This document shows, one piece after another, positions 20,138-30,561 of a stretch of DNA of 64,000 bases. Made by a program: the position numbers and the translations under genes. Source of the DNA: Isochrysis galbana. Its lineage: Eukaryota > Haptophyta > Isochrysidales > Isochrysidaceae. Below the pieces are notes generated by a model. That model saw only the letters and a program-made list of their open reading frames with translations, did not search any database and was not told where the DNA came from. Within the stretch, counting starts at the first letter, position 1, and each line of letters opens with the position of its first letter. The stretch lies in the NCBI GenBank assembly GCA_018136815.1, contig CM030939.1:1657930-1721929 (forward strand), read 5' to 3'.

Positions 20138-20710
20138 TGAAGGGATACATGTGTGTGTGAGAGAGAGAGGCATCCGCACGAGTCAAGGTGTACCGGCAAG
20201 TACACTGAGGGCTGTCGCAATAGCACTGGGCTAGTGGGAGTAGTGGTACTAACGATCAGATGTTTCAGTATTATTATATTCACAAGGGTTGCATCTCTCT
20301 GCGGGTTTCGTTGCAGCTCAAAAGCCCAAATGAAGCTCACGCACCACGTTAGAGCTGCACAGTTCACCCTGCACGCCTGGATCACCCATGCATTCGACTC
20401 ATAGTGGTAGAAGTTGTGCCATGCACAGCCTTTCTTTCAGCACGTGAATGTGCGGAGACGCCGGACAAAGAACTATGCGCGAGGAGGCTGTGATGTCCAA
20501 GGGCCCTAGAGCTCATCACGACGTGCAGTAGGCTAAAAGCAAGAACCTTGTTGCGTGTGCGCACCGCGCTGACTGTCCGATCGGTGCTCGTTGCATCATG
20601 TAAGGCTGGCTCGCCCTAGCTCAAAGCCTCTACATTCATGAGCGCACAATGGCCGGATATGACAGCAACACAATGCCTCGTCACCAAAATATGGCAGCCG
20701 CTCGGAACTC
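20138..20710. other. gene-free stretch with a dispersed word
   Basis: Contains gggctagtgggagtagtggtactaa at about 20229, a word that recurs near 30438 and in inverted form near 62967. It lies just 3' of the NudC-like gene. No gene is seen. Confidence 0.45.
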
Positions 20711-22064
20711 CTACTGTGCGTCAAGCCGGAGCGTGGCCCACGGCCTCACATCCGGCTTAACCATAGTGATCACGACCTCTCCATCTTCCATGGTCCAGGC
20801 GCAGTCGTCTGGTGAGACAGTCTCGAAGAGAGGAGCGATGGTCACAATATTGGCTCCGTCGATACTAACATCAATCCGGTCGCCTCGGCCATGGCCCACC
20901 TTCACGCGACGCGCTGAGCCATGACCAGTGGGCGCTCCACGAACACGGACCTGCCATTGGAGGAGTGGGAGTGGGGCCCGCACCCATTGGTAGACGCAAA
21001 CGATACGCGGGTGGCGCGCAAGCTGCCGACCGGCGCCGCTCGAGGCAGGAGTGCATCCCTGGGGGCAAAGTGCCAGATGGCTGCCGCTCTCCGCTCGCTG
21101 TGCTGATCTCAAAGCAAGCGTGGCAAACGGGCCTGCGTCTCACCTCGACCTCGTCCTCTGTCTGGCTCCAAGAGTACACGCCGTGGTCCCCCTTGGCGAG
21201 GTGCTCGCCATCGGCGTGATTCGACCTTGCCGCTTCCTCCATGTGGCCTCGGCGGGCGCTTTGTACCCACTCGGCGTCGTGAGCCAACTCCTCCACCCGA
21301 AAGTCCACGTTCACCTCGGCACCCATGCCGGACACACCGTCTTCGCGCTCGCAACGGCCTATGTAGACATCACCGTGAATCGAGAGCCCGGAGAGCCCTG
21401 CAGCGGCGGCCAGCAACTCCGCGCGACGGTTCCGTGGCCGCTTCCTCAGAGCGCCGACCTCATCGATGTACATTCGCACTGAGCGCCACCCGTTCGTGGC
21501 CGAGCCCTGCGCCAGCGGGTAGGCCTCGCACGCCCCGCCCGCCGCGAGCGCGGTCATCGTGCTGGCCGACGGAGCCTTGAGTGTCTCGGCCGCGCCGGCG
21601 GCGCCACCAGCCAGCATATTTCTCAGCCGACCTGCTGTCTCGCGCGAGACGGTCGCGGTGTCCATCGCTGCGTCACTCGCAAAGCGTGGCGCCAGCAGCG
21701 CCGAGAGAACGTCAGACGGGCCAGAAATCGCGCTTTCGGCAGCGACAGGCTGAGCGTCATCGGCAGGTACTCGCACAAACTCGAACCGCTTGCCGGCTGT
21801 CCTTGCCTCTTCCGCCCGCACGGCACGCTTCTCATTCCTCTCCTCCGCAAGCTCAATCTCGACTCCACGCGAGCGCAGATAGGCAATCTTCTCAGCCTCG
21901 GTGTGAAGTGGAGGCTCGTCGGGGGGCGCGGGGGTTTGAGCGGGCGCGGCGTGAGGCGCGGCAGGCTCTGGCTGCATGATGCCCGCGGCAGAGAGCAGCG
22001 CAAGCTTCTCTTCTTCACTGAGAGAGTCGAGGTGGCGCCCCGCGAGGAGAGTTTCGAGGGACAT
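20711..22064 (-). CDS. NudC/CS-domain protein, two exons
   Basis: Exon 1 is 22064-21144 (307 codons from an ATG), the intron is 21143-20951 (193 bp, donor GTGAGA, acceptor GGCAG), and exon 2 is 20950-20711. The splice is in phase and joins WSQTEDEVE to VRVRGAPTG, rebuilding the first strands of a CS (p23-like) domain at about residues 294-375, with the typical VSPDDCAWTMEDGEVVITM block near the end. Total 386 residues. Residues 1-30 hold a short helical segment (LSEEEKLALLSAAGI) and the middle is Ala/Glu-rich. NudC-family proteins act as HSP90 co-chaperones and in dynein-linked transport; which subfamily (NUDC, NUDCD2, NUDCD3) is unclear. A MITE lies about 270 bp upstream of the start. Confidence 0.8.
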
Positions 22065-22324
22065 GGGGAGAAAGAGGGAGATGTCGGGCGCGCGCGCGGG
22101 TGGGTGGATGGGTGAGGGCGGGGTGGGGAGAGCGAGCGAGCAAGCAAAGGGGAGGGCGAGAAGGGGGGGGGAGAGAGGGATAGGGAAGGGGGGAGAGGGC
22201 GGGACGAGAGAGGCCGAGACGGCTCTTCTCCCCTCTCTCTCCTTCTGTTTCTTGACATCGATTTGATTTCTACATTTAGAGGAGGGGCACTCTAAAAATA
22301 AGTCCCAGAGGGATTTTGCATTGC
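22065..22324. promoter_or_regulatory. upstream region of the NudC-like gene
   Basis: A purine-rich plus strand (gggagaaagaggg, then gggggggagagagggatag) runs up to about 22250. No TATA box is clear. The MITE boundary follows. Confidence 0.35.
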
Positions 22325-22332
22325 GAATTCAA

Positions 22333-22515
22333 CCTAGATGGGAAATACGGTGCAGGGGCCTGCAAATACAGCCAAATACATATGTATTTGGCCTCCGGCC
22401 AAATACATTTCAAATACATTCGAGGCCTACAACCCAGGACACGCTTCAAATACAGCAAAATACAACTGTATTTGGTCTCTGGCCAAATACGGTAAATACG
22501 TATTTCCCATCTAGG
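22333..22515. mobile_element. palindromic MITE, copy 1, with 8-bp target duplication
   Basis: The left end CCTAGATGGGAAATACG and right end CGTATTTCCCATCTAGG are exact inverted repeats. The element is flanked by GAATTCAA at 22325-22332 and again at 22516-22523, a perfect 8-bp target duplication. Inside, ccaaatacatatgtatttgg and similar words make further palindromes. There is no coding capacity, and the 8-bp duplication suggests a hAT-type transposase acting in trans. Confidence 0.9.
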
Positions 22516-22523
22516 GAATTCAA

Positions 22524-23717
22524 TAGTGACTCAACAGCGCACCAACGCAGTTGAGTCGCCCACAGTTGAGTCACTCTTGAGTTACCTCGAAAAACCCTCT
22601 AGTAGAGTGTAGAGCATCACAAAGCATCGCGGAATCGCGGCTTGGAAGAAGGCACACACACACATATTAAGGGGTATTCATTCACGGTGTGTGGTGCTCT
22701 CACAGCCAATTTATCAAGCTGGTGCTCGAAGTTCGCTCGAGGTTCACGAGTGATCGATACTGCAGACCACCCCAGCCTCCCTAACCTAGGGCGGCCAAAC
22801 AATATTTTAACTTCTAAGAGCTAAGAGTGGAACAATGAAAAAAGTCGGGATTGAGGATTGAGGAAATGGCAAATGGCGAAATTATGGAAATGGAAATGCA
22901 CCAAAGTAAAGCCTAAAGCGGTAGAAACCCCGGAAATCACCCATCTAGCATCTAGTCTAGCACAGCATTCACATTTTCGATGCCCTTTGGGCCCAGACGC
23001 CCAGACCCCCCCAGGAAGCCCCCACATCGAAGAGTCGAAGAGCGTAACCCAGCAACGGCAAAATACAAAATAAGCCTAAATAATTTACCAAATATAAATA
23101 CGTACGGGACGAGCCACAAGGCGGGAGCAGGAGGCAGGAGGCAGGAGGCAGGAGGCAGGCGGGAGGAGGCTCCTCGATCGAGGAGGGAGTGAGTAAGGAA
23201 GCGGGCCGAAGCGGGCGTGGCTGCGAGATATCTATTTTAGGGCCGCGCGCGTGGTGAGATGCTGAAGAGGTGTTCTTTTTTCTTGCTCGACGGTCGTCCC
23301 CCGCCCGACCGAGAGTGAGTGCTCCTCACCACCAAGAGTGACAAAATCCTGGAAGTTAGAAGTTACAAAGTATACTGGAAGTTACGAAGTAAACTGGAAG
23401 TTACAGAGTATACTGGAAGACGCTCCCTCTGGCTTCGTCAGCGCCCTCAAAAGAAAACACCGGGTGGGAAGGTCCTCCCGCTTTATAACTGTAGTCACAG
23501 GCGAGGAGAGAGAGGCTCGCATAGTCTGGAGAAGAGCCCGAGCGGTGTGGAGAGAGAGTTTACTGGAGGCGGGAGGATAAAGAAGAGAGGAGAGAGAGAC
23601 GGAGGAGAGGGAAGAAGGAAATCTGAGAGGGGTGGCGTGTTGCGAGAAGAAGGAGAGAGGAGAGAGACGTAGAGTGGAGGGAAGAAGGAAGCCTAGGGGG
23701 GGGGGGGGGGGGAGAAG

Positions 23718-23775
<58 letters not shown>

Positions 23776-24058
23776 GGAGGGAGAGAGAGAGAGAGAAAGA
23801 GAGGGAGGGAGAGAGAGAGAGAGAGAGAGGAGGTCGTCGGGGGGGGAGGGACGGACGGACTTCGGGAGAGAGAGGAGAGGAGAGGCGGAGAGAGGAAATA
23901 TAGAAAGGGAGAGGCAGAGATTCATGGGAACGGACGTGGGTGAGGAGCAGCAGAGAGTAATTCTCTCGTGCGAGGAGGAGAAGAAACGGTTCTTGTTATC
24001 GTGAGATTTTCCTCTTGTGGATGAAGGAGATGAAAGAGGGAGGGAGGATGTGTGTGTG

Positions 24059-24094
<36 letters not shown>

Positions 24095-24219
24095 GGGGGA
24101 GGAGGGAGAGATGACAGAGAGAAATGGGCGAGAGGAAGTGGGAGAGAGATAATCAAAGGGATGTGAGAGGAGAGAGAGAGGGCGGCGGGGGGGGGGGGGG
24201 GGAGAGAGAGAAGAGAGAT

Positions 24220-24256
<37 letters not shown>

Positions 24257-24299
24257 CGCCAAGACGCGAGAGCCAAGAAGAGAGTAGAGAGAGAGACGG
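22524..24299. other. gene-free region with GA microsatellites
   Basis: A gcaggag repeat stands at about 23130-23160; short ggaagttacaaagtatact repeats at 23349-23415; (GA)n runs at about 23715-23830 and 24060-24095, and again at 24200-24260 close to the next gene. The 5' leader before the ATG at 24300 is purine-rich. No gene is recognised in this interval. Confidence 0.55.
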
Positions 24300-26782
24300 A
24301 TGTCCACCTCTTCTTCCTCCAGCCCAGAGCGCAGCCGTCTGGTTCGAAGCGTGTCTGAGAACATTCACGCCCGCGCATCGACGCTCGTCCGCACTGTCTC
24401 TGAGGACAGCCGCGCCCTCGAGGCCAGCAGGCAGCAGCTCGCTTCCACCATCTCCCACCTCTCCGTCTCAGCAGAGGTGACAGGGGGAGAAGTAGAGGAG
24501 GAAGGGGGGAAGGGGGGGGAGGAAGGGGGGGAGGGGAAGGAGTGGAAGAGGGGGAGAGGGGGAGAAGGGGGAGAGGGGGAGAAGAAGGGGAGAAGTTGGG
24601 AGAAGGGGAGAAGGGGAGAAGGGGGAGGGGGGGAGGTTAACTCAAGCGGCTGGGCTTCTGGGCAGCTTGCAGGGGACCTGGGCGGCACACGCGCACGCGC
24701 ACACTCAGACACACACTCGCACTCACTCACTCACACACTCGCACGCACACACGCACACACTTTCACACTCACAGGCGCGGGGAAGAGGAGGGGAGGAGGC
24801 TCTCTGGAGGGCTTTCTTCCTAGCGGCTGGGCGTCTCGGTGTCGTTCTGTGTGGTTGCCGTTCTTGGGGTGTGCGAGGCAGGGGAAGACTTCTGGAGGAG
24901 GGCGTAGAGGAAGCTGAGGGCGGAGAGGCCTTGGCCATCGGCCGACCTTCTGGTGTCGACAGAGGTGGGGATTGGACTCCAGAGCCGTCTTGCCCGCTTC
25001 TTTGGGGCTCTAGCCATTTTTCTGGCGTCAACGGAGTTTGCTTTGGCGTCCCTTGGGAGCTCACGAGGGGGCCCGTGAGGGGGGGGGGGGGAGGTGGCCT
25101 CATGTGGGATCGTTTTTGTAGGTGCAGAGCCGGGGTTCTTTTGAAGGGAAATTGAATAGGCTGCGGAGGGAAGAGGGTGCCACCTCCAGAGGGGTGGTTG
25201 CAGCGGGTCGCGTAGGGAGTTAGGGAAGTCAAGTCGCACACTCGGCCTCCTCAGCGACAGTGGAGAAGGACGTCACTGGAGCCGTTGCGGCATCCAGAGT
25301 TGCCCACCTCTGGGACGAGGTGAAGCTCAGCTGAGCACGAGGTAGGAGACGGGAAACGCAGACGGCTGCGGCGGTTCGGGAGCAGACGTGGAACCAACCT
25401 GCCCCTGCTGCAACGATCTGCGGCCAACGGGGAATTGCCACGAGGGCAGCGTCTCGCAGTGGAGCGGGGCGTTCCACAGGCATGGAGACACCGGCAGACC
25501 CGTAATCACCGACCTGTCATGTCACTGCTTCCCTGTTGGTAGGAGACATTCAAAGTAGCATACCGCTCGACCGGGCTAGGGTTCTACGCGGTGGCGATGC
25601 GCTTCTTTGGCATGCCGCTCGAGCGGCTCGCAATGGTTCTGAACTCGTCGCAGGTCAGCGGACGCGGCCAGTTCAGCCAGGCCGTCAAGATTGTATTCGG
25701 GGACGGCGTACTGGCGCCCTTCCGCAACGTGGGGCGTGCCTCGATCGTCGCGTGGTTCCTCCAGTATTCCGTGATGGGGTGCGTGTTCCAGGTGTGTGAT
25801 CGCACGCTCTCGCAGCTATTTGGGGTTAAGACAATACCCTACGGAGACGAGCTGATGGGCCGGCCGAACGACTCGGCGCTAAGCGCCGCGGACCAGGTGC
25901 GCCATCCGCACGCACCCTTCGCCTGCCGGCTGCCCGCCACCCGCATATGCGCCGTGCGCACGACTCATCCGTGAGCGCTGGTGCTCGCGCACATGCGCCC
26001 AGATCAAATCATCGACGAAGATCCTTCTTACGCCGATGCTTGCGGGTGCGATCGAGTCCACTGTCTCGAACCGCGCCGAAGCGCAACGCTTCTACGGCAT
26101 CCAGAAGTTCGCCAAGATCGAGGCGACGCTTAACACCAATGTTGTCGCGCGTGGGCTCGGTCCCGGCTTCTGCGCCAACGCCTCACGCAATTTCATCATG
26201 GCGTCGTCTAGCTTCGTCGTCACGCCACTTCTCTACCAGCGCTACTATCCGCAGGAGAAAAAGGACGCTCGCTCGCTCTTTTGGTTTGGGTTGGGCATCA
26301 ATATTTTCGCAGGTGGGTGGGGCGGCGCGCAAGGGGGCGGCCACCGTGTCACCTCTAACTCGGGCAACCCCCGCGCCAGGCGAGCATGGCTGTCACGCCA
26401 TGACGCTCGCGGCCCACGACTGGTACTTAGCACGCCTTAGGCTGACCGGCCTCCTCCCCCCTTGACTATCGGGCCGCCAGGCAACATGATTGCAATCACG
26501 CAGCAGGCGCTGTGGGGGCGCGCGCTCGATTACGGCGCCGTCGGTGGAGGCCGCCCCATTTCGTATGGTGCCGTCATCCGCGACGGGCTTAAGTCGGAGG
26601 GCATCGCAGCCTTCATCACTCCGACCAAGTGGTTTGCACGCGTGCTGATGAACGCACCGGTACAGGGAACGCTCCCATGGTTCTTCAACGAGATCTTGCC
26701 CATTGGGGAGCCCGCGGCCCTGGAGGGAGCGCGTAGCATCGCACGGTCGTTTAAGGGAATTGGCAGCCCCGCACCGCGCTGA
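24300..26782 (+). CDS. mitochondrial-carrier-like membrane protein, about five exons
   Basis: I resolve exon 3 at 25543-25896, exon 4 at 26003-26312 and exon 5 at 26481-26782, with GT-AG introns and matching phases. Exon 2 ends at 25319 (HLWDE, donor GTGAAG) but its start, about 25215-25230, is unresolved. Exon 1 is probably 24300-24476, beginning MSTSSSSSPERSRL with a Ser/Arg-rich leader that could target an organelle. The protein has a PLERLA motif after a short hydrophobic segment (exon 3), a second repeat-like block in exon 4 (PMLAGAIESTVSNRAEAQRFYG), and a third in exon 5, resembling the three-fold repeat of mitochondrial carriers. The P-x-D/E-x-x-K/R signature is degenerate, so transport activity and substrate are unknown. 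The assignment of exon 1 to this gene is an inference. Confidence 0.5.
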
Positions 26783-27747
26783 GGCATATAGCATGTGCCA
26801 TCCACGAGCGCTGCGGCTCGCCAGTTTTCGTCGGGATCGCGCTGGACGAATTTGTGGGGCTCGATTCATGACCCCGATGCGCACATTCGAGTCACCCAGT
26901 TGCCGTTAAGTTCGGCCGACAGTTGGCCCTACGGTTGAGCTCCTCACTTGGCGCCGTGCATGGGGCGCCTCGCCCTGCAGCATCACCCCCGTTCGATCAG
27001 GGCTCCCGTCCTGGATCGGCATGTGTCAACGACTCGCTCCTGACCTGTGTGTCCACCCTTTTCACTTCGTTTCTACATACTCAACTCAAGGCGTCACTCT
27101 CCTCTCCGAGGAAGGGGCGTGCGTATCGTTGGCTCGTGCTCTTTGCGGTAGTAATGCGGCAAAGACTCGAAGCTCGTTGAAGGAATGCATCCGGCATGTG
27201 CGTACCTTCAGCACCCACCACCACTCGCATGGCGCAAATGGTTCGTGGTGTGGCTATTGCTGTTGTCGTCCTCAACAGCCGTCAAACATCAAACTCCTCA
27301 GGTATTGATTTCTGCATCTTCGACCGAGATGACTTTAATTATGTCATCTCGGTCAATTCTACTATCTCGTCGTCAGGCAATTCATGTAGCACGCGCCCAT
27401 CTCCTGTCGTTGGCGCACTTACCTCGGCGACGGAGTAAGTCCGGAGCGAATAGCCCTCTCACTTTGAGCGAAGGTGTCATTGCATCTCTGCGTGCCGAGT
27501 GGCGGCGCACGAAGCTGGGTAGTTCTCGCCGTCCATGGGGAGATCGGGAGCGAGTGGGAGCCCGTGTATCGAATGCCACTCCATCTTGGTGTTTTACTTT
27601 AGACGTATCAGCCGATATGTGGCCCGCGTGTTTTGGGGCATCGACAATGTGCACACACTGTAAAAAAAGGGGGCGGCGGGAGCCACCAAGAGCGGCGGGC
27701 GGTGAAACTAGTACGCCCCAACTATCGTGCTAAAATGTAGCAGGGGC
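26783..27747. other. gene-free or unrecognised stretch
   Basis: Short open frames at 27185-27733 and 27196-27438 show no family resemblance or convincing start context, so I leave them uncalled. The word gagatgactttaattatgtcatctcggtc at about 27329-27355 forms an inverted repeat. Confidence 0.4.
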
Positions 27748-27880
27748 ATGGAGCGCGCGCCGACTCCCACCTCTTTGGCCGTCATGACCGCCAGTAGGGG
27801 CGATGTGCCCATGGACACGCCGCCGTCGCCGAAGCGTCCGCGCCCGGACGACCCGCCCAACCAAGTGCACGCGAGACAGC
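27748..27880 (+). mobile_element. LINE 5' ORF1 fragment
   Basis: ATGGAGCGCGCGCCGACTCC at 27748 and the following 100 or so bases match the start of LINE ORF1, including the GATGTGCCCATGGACACGCC stretch (compare GACGTCGAGATG in the full copy). Only about 130 bp remain, and the hairpin leader is degenerate. Confidence 0.6.
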
Positions 27881-28399
27881 TCTCGCGCGCCAGCCCGCAA
27901 CACGCACGAACAGCACACCATGGCAGCCATTGCCATTGCAGGCTGTCATGCCGACCAGCTCTCTCACACACTCACCATCCACTGACACCAACGCCAAGAG
28001 CACGCTCCACACAACTCCCATACATATACATAGGGATAAGGAATAGGGAAGGCCTCGGGTCCGGGCCCCTACACTGCCGTGGTACCGCCCTCGCGCTCTC
28101 GCTCTCGCGCTAGGGGCTAGGGGCCGGCCCGGCGGAGGGTCCTCTCGTCCGTGAAGCTGCAGCTGCACGCTGCACGGCCCTTGCAGATCTCGTCGCGAGC
28201 ACTCTGCACTCCTCGAGAAATAGAAGACTGCGCCTCAGCCTCAGGCGAGAAGCGTTCAATCACCATCACCCATAGCATGGATGGAGCATGGAAAAGCTTA
28301 GATATGAATATGAGCTAGTTGTTGTTACCTTAGACTTAGAGTAACTTAGAGCTTAGAGCTCTATTTTTACTTATGCTAATATCGGTCGGGGGACAGCAG
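27881..28399. other. gene-free stretch
   Basis: Contains a gcgagaagcgttcaatcaccatcaccca word at about 28245 that recurs as a tandem repeat inside the hAT-like element near 50534. No gene. Confidence 0.45.
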
Positions 28400-28602
28400 C
28401 CTAGATGGGAAATACGGTACTAGGGCCTGCAACTACGGCCAAATACCAAATACAAATACGGGTGTATCTGCATCTGGCCTCCGGCCAAATAAATACATTT
28501 CACATTTCAAATGCATTCGAGGCCTACAACCCAGGACGCGCTTCAAATACATATGTATATGGCCTTTGGCTAAATACGGAAAATACGCATTTCCCATCTA
28601 GG
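28400..28602. mobile_element. palindromic MITE, copy 2
   Basis: It begins CCTAGATGGGAAATACGG and ends with the inverted partner TTTCCCATCTAGG. Flanks are GACAGCAG (28392-28399) and GACACCAG (28603-28610), an 8-bp target duplication with one mismatch. The interior shares the ccaaatac/gtatttgg palindromes with copy 1. Confidence 0.85.
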
Positions 28603-28760
28603 GACACCAGCCAAATACATATGTATTTGGCCTTTGGCTAAATACGGAAAATACGTACTACTCCTATTTCCCATCTAGGGACACCAGCCAAATACATATG
28701 TATTTGGCCTTTGGCTAAATACGGAAAATACGTACTACTCCTATATATTTCCCATCTAGG
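28603..28760. repeat. two tandem copies of the MITE right end
   Basis: Units 28603-28679 (77 bp) and 28680-28760 (81 bp) each start with the flank word GACACCAG, continue with ccaaatacatatgtatttgg and end at CCCATCTAGG. A further GACACCAG follows at 28761. So the right part of MITE copy 2 together with its flank was reiterated twice, ending about 65 bp before the DGAT2-like start codon. Confidence 0.9.
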
Positions 28761-28825
28761 GACACCAGCCAGCTCAAAGAGAGGGAGTCCAAATCGGGAC
28801 CTCGCTCTTCTCCCGCGAACAAAGA

Positions 28826-29913
28826 ATGGGAGCGCCGCCTGCGCCTCCGCCGTGCAGTTGGAAGTCCTTCTTGGTGGTGGGCGTGCTCTTCCCCCTGCAC
28901 ATCGTGGCGGGTGTGTTAACATGGCCGGTGCTGCTCATTCTTCTCGTGCGAGGCTCCACTACAGCCCTCGTTCTACTCCTCCTCTACACACCTCTCTTTC
29001 TGTTCCCCGCTCAGCGAAGGATGCCTGGGTGGAAGGGAGCCCAAGCTCTCTGGAGATGGTTCGACTACGAGAGGACGTGCCCTTCCTACTTTGGCACGTT
29101 TGGACTGTATGGTGCGAAGCAACACATCGATCCCCACCAGCAGTACGTCGTCGCATCTCATCCCCATGGCACAGTCATCTTCCAGCGGACGTATTGGCAG
29201 ACGGAGTTGCTCGGCCGCTTCTTCGAGCGGCGCGGCTGGAGGATGATTGGCGCGTCGGTCATATTCCGTATCCCCATCGTCCGAGAGCTTAGTCTCCTCT
29301 TCGGCGCGATCGATGCAGGTTCTGCACAGTGCGCGCGACACGAAGCTGCCGCGGAGTCCGCGCCAGCGCACTGACACACTGACGCACTAACGCACCCTCT
29401 CACATGGTCGCTGCTCCTATCGCAGATAAGGCAATGTGCGAGAAGGTACTGCGCTCGGGCACCAACCTGGTCGTGTTTCCCGGTGGTCTCGACGAGGCGA
29501 ATACGCTGGGCACCACCAGTGGCGACGTGCGCATCAAGACCCGCACCGGCTTCATCCGCCTCGCCATCAAGCATGGCGTGCCAGTGCTGCCCACTTTCAC
29601 TTTTGGAGAGCTTGATGCAGTCGATGCGGTCGCCCTCCTGCCCCCCGCCGCCACCCAGTGGGTGAAGCGCAATCTGAGAATGTCGACCACCTTCTTTGCC
29701 GGGCGGTGGGGCACCTTTATTCCAAAACGGGTGCCCTTCAACATGTGTGTCGGAGCGCCTATACCGGTCACCAAGATGGACCCGTCGGAGACCGAGGTGT
29801 TTGCCATGCAAGTTGAGCGCGTGCACGAGGCATACAAGTCGGAGATCCAACGCCTTTACGAGGAGAACAAGCGCAAGTTTGGCTACGATGACAGGCCGCT
29901 CGTCTTCATCTAA
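28826..29913 (+). CDS. DGAT2-family acyltransferase, two exons
   Basis: Exon 1 28826-29318, intron 29319-29425 (GT...CGCAG), exon 2 29426-29913; the split Asp codon restores the frame. The 326-residue protein has two hydrophobic segments at about 14-32 and 33-60 that form the usual membrane hairpin, the active-site HPHG at 112-115 and the acyltransferase motif VVFPGG at 180-185, with RIKTRTGFIRLAIKHGVPVLP following. This is the arrangement of DGAT2/MOGAT enzymes, which acylate diacylglycerol (or monoacylglycerol, wax alcohols) with acyl-CoA at the ER and lipid droplets. Substrate cannot be told from sequence alone. A MITE and its reiterated ends sit immediately upstream. Confidence 0.85.
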
Positions 29914-30561
29914 CTAAACTTTCGCGCTCGAGCCAGCTCGTGCGACGCCAATGTAATATCCCCGCTGCAATACGTTGCGCTGCCACAGCGCTCTCCTTTT
30001 GACGATAGATAATATTCAAACGACAGCACGCTCTTGGAGGTGACCTTTACCACTAGTGCACTATTCCTTAGCTCAAATTCAACATAAAAATCTTCTTAAA
30101 GATCTCCGCTACGTGTGCGGCGTGAGGCAGCGTGCTTATGTACCTCGCGAGCTGGTAACTGGTAAGGGCGCCGTTCCGGGTTCCGGCCCCTTTGCCCTTT
30201 GTTGACGAGAGCCTCCCCCCCCCCCTTGGTGCTTTTCCTTGGGGAGTCGCCTAATATAGGTCGGTTCGCCTCACTGGGTTTTTACCAATTGTAACTTGTT
30301 GGGAGTTAGAATGGGAGCCGGGGGCCTGCGAGGGTGGAGATTTGAAGCGGGGTGCATGTGGCATCAGCACATCAGCACGCGTCAAGGTGGCTATGGGCAG
30401 ATGTGCTGTGGGCTGTGGGTTGTCGTGTTAGTACCGGGCTAGTGAGAGTAGTGGTAGTGGTACTAATGCTCAGTTACAGTTATATCATTATACGACGCAT
30501 GTGTAGCGGGATTTTTTAAGACTTCATTTCTCAGTTACCATCTATCCGGCACCCTCGCGCC
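29914..30561. other. gene-free stretch with LINE 3'-end debris
   Basis: About 30085-30145 matches the reverse complement of the LINE 3' region (aatcttcttaaagatctccgct, gtgcggcgtgaggcagcgtg). A second short match in forward orientation ends near 30525 (gtagcgggattttttaag). Between them lies the dispersed word ccgggctagtgagagtagtgg at about 30437. No gene. Confidence 0.6.

Noticed and set aside
26783..27740. Possible further exon or small gene after the carrier-like gene
   Set aside because: The carrier-like frame ends with a proper stop at 26782, and the following short frames have no recognisable sequence.
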